Shown here one piece after another: positions 56,858-64,000 of a DNA stretch of 64,000 nt. The translations under genes were made by a program, and so were the position numbers. Origin of the DNA: Ornithinibacillus bavariensis (GTDB taxonomy: Bacteria > Bacillota > Bacilli > Bacillales > Amphibacillaceae); contig NZ_BORP01000007.1 of NCBI RefSeq assembly GCF_018333235.1, positions 104,023 to 168,022 on the forward strand. Direction: 5' to 3'. The stretch's first letter is position 1. Every line of letters begins with the position of its first letter. The notes beneath the pieces were generated by a model that saw nothing but the letters and a program-made list of their open reading frames with translations, had not been told where the DNA came from and did no database searches.

Positions 56858-57613
56858 TCATTCCTTACTTTCTCCTGGGTAATCCCAATCCAAATCATGA
56901 CTATCTAACAGCTTATATAATCTATTTTCACCAACAATCTTGTAATAGTCTGAGTCAAGACTTATGTATTTATCATATATAGTTATTGTACGAGCATCAC
57001 TATTCTGAAAATGTAAATAATAATAGTTATCCAAATTACTATTGAAGTCAGTGCTTTTACGAAACTCCATAGTCGATAGCTCAACAAATAAACGATTTAT
57101 TAATTGCCTATCCTCAATAATTATATTACGTTTTTCGATTATTTTATCCCAAACATTCTTAGCCTCTTCATTCCAAGCATTATTTCTTATTTCAACTTGT
57201 TTGATTGAATTCGGATTTAAAGAAGTGATGTCATTTGCTACTTCAGCAAATGATGTGGTATTTATCGAAGAAAACAAAATACCTACAAAAAGTACAATAG
57301 CACCTATCCCCCAGATAAAATCAATAATGTACTCCTTTTTTTCACGATCATATTTATATTCCATAAATGTGCGTAAACCACAGAGAATTACAAAATTTCC
57401 CGCAGACAATAAATAAACCTCCGTAATGGAGAATACAAATATCAGAACAGCCGAAATTAAAAGGAAAAGAATCAAGAGTATCAGTTCAATCCTCTTATGC
57501 ATGTGATTAACATGTCTATAATTGTCAAAATCAGCTATGATGTTGTATCTTCTTCTAACAATAAACGTTACAAGATAGGAAAGCAGTAACACCAAAATCG
57601 AAAATACAATCAT
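56858..57613 (-). CDS. DUF4181-like membrane protein
   Basis: 251 aa. N-terminal part has four transmembrane helices (about 1-18, 44-65, 67-84, 97-115) with HVNHMHKRIELILLILF and RTFMEYKYDREKKEYIIDFIW, matching DUF4181. The rest (about 120-251) is a soluble acidic domain with no family I recognise. It is intact among several decayed genes. ATG 57613 follows AGGAGG. Function unknown. Confidence 0.7.
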   Translation of the reverse strand: MIVFSILVLLLSYLVTFIVRRRYNIIADFDNYRHVNHMHKRIELILLILFLLISAVLIFVFSITEVYLLSAGNFVILCGLRTFMEYKYDREKKEYIIDFIWGIGAIVLFVGILFSSINTTSFAEVANDITSLNPNSIKQVEIRNNAWNEEAKNVWDKIIEKRNIIIEDRQLINRLFVELSTMEFRKSTDFNSNLDNYYYLHFQNSDARTITIYDKYISLDSDYYKIVGENRLYKLLDSHDLDWDYPGESKE

Positions 57614-57674
57614 CCCCTAACCTCCTATTAGTTCTAAAAAACAATCAAAGATTCCTCGTATTATCCAGAACAAA

Positions 57675-58178
57675 TTATCTAAATACCTTTCCCATTATTA
57701 CATAAGCAGGACCATTTTGATCTGAAACAAATGGTTCCTTGATTACTTCCCAACCTAAACTGTGATACAAGCTACGTGCTGACTTGTTTTCTATCTGAGT
57801 TGTAAGTATAGAAGTTTTATGTTGAATATCCGCAAGTAAATTAGTAATCAATTGCTTGCCATAACCTTGGCCTCTATACGATGGATATACAGCTTACTCA
57901 ACCAATTCAAAACAGTCTTTTAACCACTTTTCATATTCTAGTGAACTAAGCTCAGAAGCTAGTAGATTATGATAGAACTGATCAGGTAAGGATGAATAAC
58001 CATAAGAAAACCCTAACAACTCCTTATGATCTGAGATTATGATATTACCTCTAAATCCTTTATAACCGGAGTGCTTGATTAGGCGTTCCTTTATGGAATG
58101 GTTCCATATCTGTTCATAGAGAAGATCAACAGTTTCTATGACTCTTTCTTCCATAACTAAGTCATTAACCTGCACCAA
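57675..58178 (-). pseudogene. GNAT acetyltransferase gene with an in-frame TAA
   Basis: A 168-codon frame interrupted only by TAA at 57894-57896. Before it: MVQVNDLVMEERVIETVDLL to FELVE. After it, in the same frame: AVYPSYRGQGYGKQLITNLL, the acetyl-CoA binding RGQGYGK motif, and NKSARSLYHSLGWEVIKEPF to VIMGKVFR. The length is an exact multiple of three, so the stop is the only lesion seen. Confidence 0.78.
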
Positions 58179-58771
58179 TTATTTTCACCTCATTATATTT
58201 TTATTGTACCTTCTAACATACATATAGCTTTCATAGCCATCATTCGTTATTGAATTCTGCGTTCAATCTCTGCAAAATTTCAAAACCATTTTATAACAGA
58301 AGTCTCACCATTTCTTTTCGGAAATTAATTCGCAAACTAATAGTAGGCCTAATTTCATTAACTATTTCATCGGCATCATTTTTATATTTATCGTTGGATA
58401 TTGCTGCATTTGTTTTAATGCGTCATATGGACTTATTATATATACATCAACAGTATGATTGTTTTTACTGTTGGTATACCGTCTCCACTATTCTTTAGTA
58501 AATGGCTGAAATAATTCTCCTACAATTGGATATCTTGTGCAAATATTAACTACACCACCTAATTCAAAAGATTGATTAACAGAGGTAAGAAGCCCATCAA
58601 TTGATTCATTCGTTTGCATTATTAAAAGCCATGTTGTTTCAAAATAATTCCGTTTCTTTACTATACAAGAAGGACTATCAGACACACAGATAGCCCCTCT
58701 AATATACTTATATCTATTATTTGAAAAAACAATATCCTTTATCTACCATACAAAATTGATGACACACTTTA
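58179..58771. other. Decayed sequence, possible methyltransferase remnant
   Basis: On the minus strand a 65-codon frame (58488-58685, GTG start, product ending TRYPIVGELFQPFTKE) has no family I recognise. Downstream, a frame around 58238-58380 reads DEIVNEIRPTISLRINFRKE then MVRLLL-stop-NGFEILQRL, which resembles the C-terminal end of class I SAM-dependent methyltransferases. Several stops break both. A plus-strand frame at 58250-58498 has no ribosome site and looks like chance. Confidence 0.35.
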
Positions 58772-59152
58772 TCAGTTTAAGCGGTGAACAATTTCGTATT
58801 GATTTCCACAAGGATCTTCAAAATAAAACGCATAGTAAGTCGGGCTCATTGGAAATAATTTAGGGCCACTTGTAATCTTACCACCAGCCATTTGAACGAT
58901 TTGCGCAAGTCGGTCTACTTCTTCACGATCATTTGCCCAAAAACCAATAAGGTTTCCATTTGGCTTATGAGAAGCTTCTTCTGTTATGGCAAAATACGCT
59001 AAACTTGGTAGACTTCCTTCACCTGCAAATACTTTCCAATTTTCGCTGTGATATGTTTGCGTGAAACCTAGTTCTGGAAGAAACGTCTCGTAAAAGGGTA
59101 AGGCTTCAGAAAAATTACTTACTCATAGATCGATATGGCTATATGGATTCAT
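58772..59152 (-). pseudogene. VOC-family gene with nonsense codon 10
   Basis: From ATG 59152: MNPYSHIDL, then TGA at 59123-59125, then the same frame continues VSNFSEALPFYETFLPELGF, AYFAITEEASHKPNGNLIGF and YYAFYFEDPCGNQYEIVHRL to the stop at 58772. Total 127 codons, exactly in frame. A single C-to-T change (CGA to TGA) would explain it, as Arg is common at this spot in the family. Confidence 0.8.
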
Positions 59153-59182
59153 TTTCTTTTTCCTCCCCAAAGTAAAAAATTA

Positions 59183-59590
59183 TTAAAATCTTACTCTTAA
59201 TTCCTCTAATACATTTTCCCAATATTCCTTCATCTCTTCCCTAACGTTCTGATTAGGAAGATTTTCCTGGTGAAAGCTTATCGTAGTTTTATTATGTTCT
59301 TTTGGGATAAAACGAATCTGTACGGTAGAAGGTTTATGCCATTCATCTTTTTTCCAAGTAAGACGAAGTTGTTCGAGTGGTTTAACTACTCGTAATTCAC
59401 CAGCACCTGTCTTGGCGATATATGCTTGGCCAGGTTTAAGAATTAAACTAGTATTCAGTCCTAGCCATAACTCAAATCCTTCAGCAGATGTTACAAGTTC
59501 CCAAGCCTTCTCTTGAGAAATTGGAAAAGTCCTTCTAACCCCTACTTGAAATCCTACCGCCTTCGTTTGTCCAATAGGTTTTGATTCCAT
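59183..59590 (-). CDS. SRPBCC (AHSA1-like) domain protein
   Basis: 135 aa. FPISQEKAWELVTSAEGFELWLG is the hallmark start of AHSA1/START-type domains, followed by GELRVVKPLEQLRLTWKKDEW and TISFHQENLPNQNVREEMKEYW. Such proteins bind hydrophobic ligands; function unknown. The frame opens at GTG 59599, but ATG 59590 after GAAAGGAG is preferred. It lies 30 bases upstream of the broken VOC gene, suggesting they once formed an operon. Confidence 0.75.
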   Translation of the reverse strand: MESKPIGQTKAVGFQVGVRRTFPISQEKAWELVTSAEGFELWLGLNTSLILKPGQAYIAKTGAGELRVVKPLEQLRLTWKKDEWHKPSTVQIRFIPKEHNKTTISFHQENLPNQNVREEMKEYWENVLEELRVRF

Positions 59591-59659
59591 TTCAACCACT
59601 CCTTTCTATTTTAAAAAGCAATTACTCTAAAATTCCAAAATCTGTGCATGGCTTGATAC

Positions 59660-60133
59660 TTAACTTCTTTGCCTGAATCTTATTACACTTACATCCGTTG
59701 CATCACATGTTTGGCTTTCATTATCTTCTGTATATGGTCTAATCCAACTTATTCCAAAGCTGAGAAGCTGACTCTTGGTGTTTTCACTTGTTTCATATTC
59801 AATCCCATTACTCAATTAACTTCCTGAATAATCATAACCGTACTCCTCATACGTGCCTAAGGAAGCCTCTATTCCTATTGTTAGTATTGTAAAATCTTTA
59901 TAGAAAAATATCGCTTCCTGTCTTTCCCCAATCTCAATATCCCCTTCTTCCTTAATAGAAGGTAAACAACATCGGATTTTTTGCTTTTTGTATTCCTTTT
60001 TATATTCGTATTGAATAAAGTACCTACCATTAACGTCTTTACAATGTTCATCTAAAATGTATCTCACCGCTATAAAATCTATATCTATATCATTTACATA
60101 TATTTTAATAGGACCTAGTGAAGTTGATAACAT
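59660..60133 (-). pseudogene. Unknown gene with in-frame TAA at codon 106
   Basis: A 158-codon frame starts MLSTSLGPIKIYVNDIDIDF, is stopped by TAA at 59816-59818 after YEEYGYDYSGS, and continues in the same frame with SNGIEYETSENTKSQLLSFG to VIRFRQRS. The steady codon quality on both sides suggests one gene with a recent nonsense change, or a real 105-residue protein. No family recognised. There is no strong ribosome site before ATG 60133. Confidence 0.5.
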
Positions 60134-60217
60134 CGTTACACCTACAATTCCTAATTTAATTCTTAAACTAACTACTATCAGTTAGTGTAAAATGTTTTAT
60201 AATTCCAAAGGTGTGTT

Positions 60218-60715
60218 CTAGGAAGCCGATGCTCTTTCCTTAATTGGAACATATAAATCTACCTTTAACTTTCCATGAGGATCTTCTATTGGATTGTTCA
60301 ACGTAAATTCTAAATTAAATCGATTGAAATCTGCATCAAATTCACTGTTAGGTAACCACTCACTATATAAATAGTGATAAGCAAGATTTAATTTTTCAAG
60401 ATTATCATAAAATGTATATACTACAAACTTTCCACCATCAATTTTCCTGAAATTTATATCGCTATGATTCTCTATTTCAAAACCTTCAGGAATAGTGACA
60501 CATGCATCATGACGACATTTACTACTCTCCACCAAATCTGGATTGTCTAGAGATATTCCAATAAATGATTGATGTGGCGGAAAAAGTCCATTATTACTTG
60601 CCCATTGAAATAATTTCTCCCAGTGATCCTGTGGTTCAAAATAGCTGCCAGTTCTTCTAAAAAATGCAACATCCAAATCTGGTATTTCCTTGATATTAAT
60701 ATCCAAATTCAGCAT
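60218..60715 (-). CDS. GyrI-like effector-binding domain protein
   Basis: 165 aa matching the GyrI/SbmC (AraC effector-binding) fold: two repeated beta-alpha-beta-beta units with VAFFRRTGSYFEPQDHWEKL, GISLDNPDLVESSKCRHDAC and FVVYTFYDNLEKLNLAYHYLYSEW. Stand-alone domains of this kind bind drugs or other small molecules. Start ATG 60715 follows AAGGGG. Intact, unlike the GyrI-like pseudogene at 53.0-53.5 kb. Confidence 0.78.
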   Translation of the reverse strand: MLNLDINIKEIPDLDVAFFRRTGSYFEPQDHWEKLFQWASNNGLFPPHQSFIGISLDNPDLVESSKCRHDACVTIPEGFEIENHSDINFRKIDGGKFVVYTFYDNLEKLNLAYHYLYSEWLPNSEFDADFNRFNLEFTLNNPIEDPHGKLKVDLYVPIKERASAS

Positions 60716-60725
60716 CCCCTTACCA

Positions 60726-61587
60726 CTAATTAATATTTTCGATCATGCCGTGTTGTTTAAGTGCCAGTACATCCAAAGTCCAAATACTTTTCCATACTCG
60801 CGCACTTTCTTCGTCACAGTGCCAATTTAATATAAAATGCCCGTCCTCTGCTTGGGTGTGTATTTCATATTCTAAACGTTGTCTAACATCATTTTTTAGC
60901 TCTTCAAATAACGGACTATCTGGTGTAAGCAAAGAAAAATGGCTTTGCGCAATAAAAAGTTGACCATTTACAAGAATCTGCTTCGATTATTTGAAAAATA
61001 TCATTATTTAATTGTTCTAAAAGGATAGATTTATATGGGTCATCTACTCTACTTGCAAAACGAAATAAACTTTGTGCTTCTAGGAAATAAAATTGAGGTA
61101 ATTCTGTCGTGGTGTGGATAGTACTCATGGAGCTCATCGCATTCTCTGTTACTTTTCTTAGAAAATCACTAGGAACTAACTCTCTGTATTCGTGTAAGTA
61201 ACCTACTAATTCTGCACACGGATTATCTGTCCAAGTCTCGCTCTGTACTTTCTCTCGGCCATCCCATCTTTTTAAATTATGATCATAGGAATCAATGATG
61301 TATTAGATGCCTTTCTGAACAACATCACAATCTGGTGTTGCTCCGACCATACTAAGATATTGAAATGCCATGTACGTATCCATACCATTTGGAAAATCTA
61401 CATCTCCTTCTCCCATATTCCTGAAACCACCGTTTTCTGCCTAGTATTGTGCTAATAAGCGAATGACATTATTGGTATGACCATTTTCAAAGTAAAATCG
61501 GTACAATTCTTGCTCTAAATCTCTCCCATATTTCATAAGATAATGATGGGCCTTTTGAAAGCTATCTGCAGATAAGACAATACTCAT
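60726..61587 (-). pseudogene. Broken alpha/alpha-toroid (prenyltransferase/squalene-cyclase-like) gene
   Basis: From ATG 61587 (AAGGGAG site) the frame reads MSIVLSADSFQKAHHYLMKY, hits TAG at 61441-61443, continues AENGGFRNMGEGDVDFPNG and AFQYLSMVGATPDCD, hits TAA at 61303-61305, continues DNPCAELVGYLHEYRELVP and FYFLEAQSLFRFASRVDD, and shifts frame near 60980, where FIAQSHFSLLTPDSPLFEEL resumes to 60726. The QxxxGGF-type repeat resembles the intact gene at 62.3-63.2 kb. Three lesions. Confidence 0.78.
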
Positions 61588-61641
61588 AATTTAACTCCCT
61601 TGAATGAGTTATTTATAAAAATAATCCTTCTCTAAAATGAC

Positions 61642-62175
61642 CTAATTACTAAGATAATCCTTTTTTAATATTCCCATGTTAACAATGTCGTGCCATTCGC
61701 CATTACGATATAAAGCTTGACGGCTTATCCCTTCCTCCACAAATCCTATTCCGGTATATAAGCGAATTGCTCTATTATTAAAGGAAAAGACTCTTAATGA
61801 AATTCGATGTAAATTTAACTCCAAGAATGCATAATCAAGTAATAAGGTTAGTGCTTCCTTCCCATATCCCATTCCCCAGTAATCTTTTTCTCCAATGTCT
61901 AATATACATTCTGCATTTCTATTTTTATAGTCAATATTGATTAATGACGTAATACCGATAGTTTTTCCACTATCTATTTCCTCAACCATATAACTCTTCG
62001 CTGTCTTAGATTCTAGTATTACCATCTCAAAAAATCCCTTTGTTTCTTCCAATGAATACAAGTCCATATATGGATTAGTAGAATACATAACTTCAGTATC
62101 ATTTCTCCAGGTGTGATATTGTTCTACATCGTTTAATTCAATTTTTCGCAATTTAATCCTGTTTGATTGGAACAT
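61642..62175 (-). CDS. GNAT acetyltransferase (RimJ/RimL type)
   Basis: 177 aa. MFQSNRIKLRKIELNDVEQY and WRNDTEVMYSTNP are typical of RimJ/RimL-like N-acetyltransferases; the acetyl-CoA loop is EKDYWGMGYGKEAL and SFNNRAIRLYTGIGFVEEG follows. Acceptor unknown (ribosomal protein, antibiotic or polyamine are family options). Complete and intact. ATG 62175 follows AAGGAGAAA. Confidence 0.85.
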   Translation of the reverse strand: MFQSNRIKLRKIELNDVEQYHTWRNDTEVMYSTNPYMDLYSLEETKGFFEMVILESKTAKSYMVEEIDSGKTIGITSLINIDYKNRNAECILDIGEKDYWGMGYGKEALTLLLDYAFLELNLHRISLRVFSFNNRAIRLYTGIGFVEEGISRQALYRNGEWHDIVNMGILKKDYLSN

Positions 62176-62255
62176 TTTTTCTCCTTGCTTTGTAATAAAT
62201 TTTTATCATCTTTTAATACGAAACCCAATGTTTACTCTTTCTTTGTTGAAAGGTA

Positions 62256-63191
62256 TTACTCCAAGTAACCAAATTCCATTAACTGCTTATAACGATTTAC
62301 TGCCAAAATACCCGTCCATTGCATTTTAGCTACCTCAAATTCTGCTGGATAAGCTCCCCAGCTCCATGGAACATCCCATACTCCCTCATCAGTCATTTGA
62401 TTTAGGTAGAAAGCTAGATTTTGTTCAATTAACGTTCCGAGCCTTTCACATAATGGATGAGATGGTGAATCTACAAAATCTAGTGGAAGAGGTTCATAAC
62501 CAGAATTCCAGCTTGATACATCCTTATTGATGCATTCATAGGCGAGACTGAGTACCTTCTCAGAGATTGCATCATAGCTATGAGTAATTTTTCGCTCTAA
62601 TTCTGACTTGAACGGCTCAATTATTTTTATAAATGCTTGATAATTATTTATTTCATGTCGATCCATTTCTGCTTGATTCATTAAATGTGAAACGGCTTTA
62701 TCTATGGAATCCCAGCCAATTCTAAATGCTTCAGAGTTTTCATCAGACCAATTGATTAAAAATGCTGCCAGTTCAACTCCAGGATTAAATGCCCAATTTT
62801 CCTGAACTCCCTCACTCCAATGCCACCAAGGTGCATGTGGATATTGATTATTAGCTGGCATGACTGCATCCCACATACCAGTATCACGGTGAAAAGTACT
62901 TACTAAATAACCAACCATAGCCTCCACCATTGGATCCGTCTTCTCAGCACCTATCTCCATAAGTATTTGCCCAGCTGCCCAGGTTGCCATAGGAGAAGAA
63001 GTCGGTGCCCAAAAGTCTGGCTCTATTCCATGTCCAAAGCCACCATCTTCATTTTGATACCGTTGAAGAGAGTTCCTTACCTGTTCCTTATCACCGTCAT
63101 AAAAGATTAGATTAAATCTTGCATTTTCTAGTTCCCGACAATTTAATTGTAGAAATCGTTTTACATTCTCTAACTGAATTAACTTTTTCAT
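62256..63191 (-). CDS. Alpha/alpha-toroid protein (prenyltransferase/squalene-oxidase-like repeats)
   Basis: 311 aa, no signal peptide. A repeat-like QRYQNEDGGFGHGIEPDFWA followed by a helical MATWAAGQILMEIGA resembles QW-type repeats of terpene cyclases, but no DxDD or DCTAE catalytic motif is seen, so a cyclase reaction is not claimed. TGMWDAVMPANNQYPHAPWW and GVWDVPWSWGAYP are further Trp-rich turns. Function unknown. ATG 63191 follows GGAGTC. It is a paralogue of the broken gene 0.7 kb away. Confidence 0.68.
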   Translation of the reverse strand: MKKLIQLENVKRFLQLNCRELENARFNLIFYDGDKEQVRNSLQRYQNEDGGFGHGIEPDFWAPTSSPMATWAAGQILMEIGAEKTDPMVEAMVGYLVSTFHRDTGMWDAVMPANNQYPHAPWWHWSEGVQENWAFNPGVELAAFLINWSDENSEAFRIGWDSIDKAVSHLMNQAEMDRHEINNYQAFIKIIEPFKSELERKITHSYDAISEKVLSLAYECINKDVSSWNSGYEPLPLDFVDSPSHPLCERLGTLIEQNLAFYLNQMTDEGVWDVPWSWGAYPAEFEVAKMQWTGILAVNRYKQLMEFGYLE

Positions 63192-63745
63192 AGAGTGACT
63201 CCTTCTATTCGATTTTAAATTTATTCTATCACAAAAAATTTAACAATAATGAAAAAATTCTTAAATTATATTTAGACTCTGCTACTTGTAGATAGGTATT
63301 GTTTAGAAATACTATAGCTATAATATTTCAATCCTTAGTTGAAATGATGTTTATCGGCTGTCTATTCATCATTTCGATTACATCCTTTACTTGAAATGAC
63401 GTTTATAAGCTCTCTATTCATCATTTCGATTACATCCTTTTCTCGAAATGACGTCTAGGTACCCTCTATACTTCATTTCAATTACACTTTTTACTTGAAA
63501 TGATGTTTAGCTACCCTCTATGCATCATTTCAATTACATCCTTTTCTCGAAATGATATTAAGCTACCCTCTACACTTCATTTCAATTACACCTATTACTC
63601 GAAATGACGTTTATCGAACCGCTTCCACCAATTTTAATAGTGCCTAAATCAGAGTGTCTCTTATTTTCACCGTAAATGGACAGGGATTCTCCATAATACA
63701 CTTCGAGTACTCATTTAATTTCCTATCTTATTATTCAAAAAGAAA
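63192..63745. other. Gene-free region carrying the 52-bp repeat array
   Basis: About 550 bases between the toroid gene and the insertion sequence. It contains the repeat array and no believable gene; a minus-strand frame at 63715-63915 runs across the IS end and is a shadow. Confidence 0.65.
63324..63617. repeat. Tandem 52-bp repeat array with alternating inverted half sites
   Basis: GAAATG recurs at 63341, 63393, 63445, 63497, 63549 and 63601, an exact 52-base period: five full units, a partial sixth and half a unit before the first. Each unit contains GAAATGA(T/C)G, about 17 variable bases, then CATCATTTC or CTTCATTTC, so inverted half sites alternate. Unit ends alternate TTTACTT and TTTTCTC, hinting at a 104-bp higher-order unit. 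52 is not a multiple of three, so this is not a coding repeat. There are no unique spacers, so it is not CRISPR. Confidence 0.9.
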
Positions 63746-63776
63746 AAGAGGCTGGGACAAAACCCCAGTAAATAAA

Positions 63777-63820
63777 AAAAAGAGTGGTACTTACCTAAAC
63801 AGGTGAATACCACTCTTTTT
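63777..63820. terminator. Insulating hairpin at the IS left end
   Basis: AAAAGAGTGGTA pairs with TACCACTCTTTT, with a partial inner stem (TTACCT/AGGTGA). T-runs on both sides mean it could stop transcription from either direction, protecting the transposase from outside promoters. Confidence 0.7.
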
Positions 63821-63888
63821 ATGCACACAAAAAGGACACCTTTTGATAAAATTAAAGTTACCACACAATAATTTTTGGAGGTGTCCCT

Positions 63889-64000
63889 ATGTTTAAACAT
63901 TATACCATGAATCAAGTAGTTTTGCCGTTAGATTTAGAAATAAAATTACAAGAAAATGATATTGCATACACCGTTAATGAATTAGTAGAAAGCATTCCAG
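63889..64000 (+). CDS. IS1182-family transposase (N-terminal 37 residues only)
   Basis: Begins at ATG 63889 after a TGGAGGTG site and reads MFKHYTMNQVVLPLDLEIKL, then QENDIAYTVNELVESIP to the window edge. This N-terminus is characteristic of IS1182-family DDE transposases of Bacillaceae. The catalytic domain is outside the window, so activity cannot be judged. Confidence 0.85.
   Translation, partial: MFKHYTMNQVVLPLDLEIKLQENDIAYTVNELVESIP

Larger units (their letters stand above)
63746..64000 (+). mobile_element. Left part of an IS1182-type insertion sequence (runs off the window)
   Basis: The sequence AGAGGCTGGGACAAAACC at about 63747 is like the terminal region of IS1182-family elements common in Bacillaceae. 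An insulating hairpin and a transposase start follow. The exact left boundary and any target duplication cannot be fixed, because the right end lies outside. Confidence 0.7.

Noticed and set aside
57042..57416. Plus-strand 124-codon frame inside the DUF4181 gene
   Set aside because: Antisense to a gene with strong start signals; no ribosome site or family.
53014..61587. Stop-codon reassignment or programmed readthrough explaining the broken genes
   Set aside because: TAA, TAG and TGA all occur as lesions together with frameshifts, while the other 50 kb uses all stops normally; decay is simpler.
63324..63617. CRISPR array
   Set aside because: The whole 52-base period is repeated with drift; there are no unique spacers and no cas genes.
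63715..63915. Minus-strand 66-codon frame across the IS end
   Set aside because: It spans the hairpin and transposase start, has no ribosome site and is antisense.

Overview
The window looks like chromosomal DNA of a low-GC, endospore-forming Bacillaceae, probably close to Oceanobacillus, Virgibacillus or Ornithinibacillus. The reasons are low GC, Bacillus-type GGAGG ribosome sites, a complete spoIIIA operon with spo0A, spoIVB, spoIIM and dacF, and a gene order that largely matches the yqh-yqi-yqj-yqk stretch of Bacillus subtilis. No rRNA, tRNA or CRISPR array was seen.

0-12 kb (mostly minus strand): the tail of a nucleoside-salvage operon (deoB-punA-pdp, then dacF, cut by the window edge); xerD-yqzK-fur; spoIIM; an EndoQ-type DNA repair nuclease with nudF; the plus-strand reductase yqkF; then yqkB and yqjP-yqjQ. 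12-24 kb: a plus-strand run of glycerophosphodiesterase, namA, rnz and an aldehyde dehydrogenase, then minus-strand dinB, two small genes, and a propionyl-CoA to succinyl-CoA operon (mutase large subunit, a B12-domain/epimerase fusion, carboxyltransferase YqjD, peptidase YqjE). 24-31 kb: brxB and the branched-chain 2-oxoacid dehydrogenase operon bcd-lpdV-bkdAA-bkdAB-bkdB. The usual ptb and buk are not in it. Together these two blocks form a plausible route from valine and isoleucine through propionyl-CoA to the TCA cycle. A DUF2627 protein and a monofunctional aspartokinase follow on the plus strand.

32-50 kb: the conserved sporulation and housekeeping block spo0A, spoIVB, recN, argR, tlyA/yqxC, ispA, xseB, xseA, folD, nusB, yqhY, accC, accB and spoIIIAA-AH, nearly all minus strand with short spacings or overlaps. 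The dxs gene that sits between ispA and tlyA in B. subtilis is absent. Readable regulatory signals include a sigma-H-type promoter with 0A boxes before spo0A, a sigma-E-type promoter before spoIIIAA, a cre-like site before bcd and a FapR-like site before accB.

50-64 kb: an accessory region. It has an SDR gene, a noticeably GC-richer AraC regulator, then about 9 kb of small stand-alone genes (VOC, NUDIX, GNAT, SRPBCC, GyrI-like, alpha/alpha-toroid families). Many of these are broken by single nonsense codons or frameshifts while the rest of the frame stays readable, suggesting recent decay. It ends with a striking 52-bp tandem repeat array and the left part of an IS1182-type insertion sequence that runs off the window. 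I found no convincing new multi-gene system. The most unusual items are the 52-bp array, the decaying block and the B12-domain/epimerase fusion.
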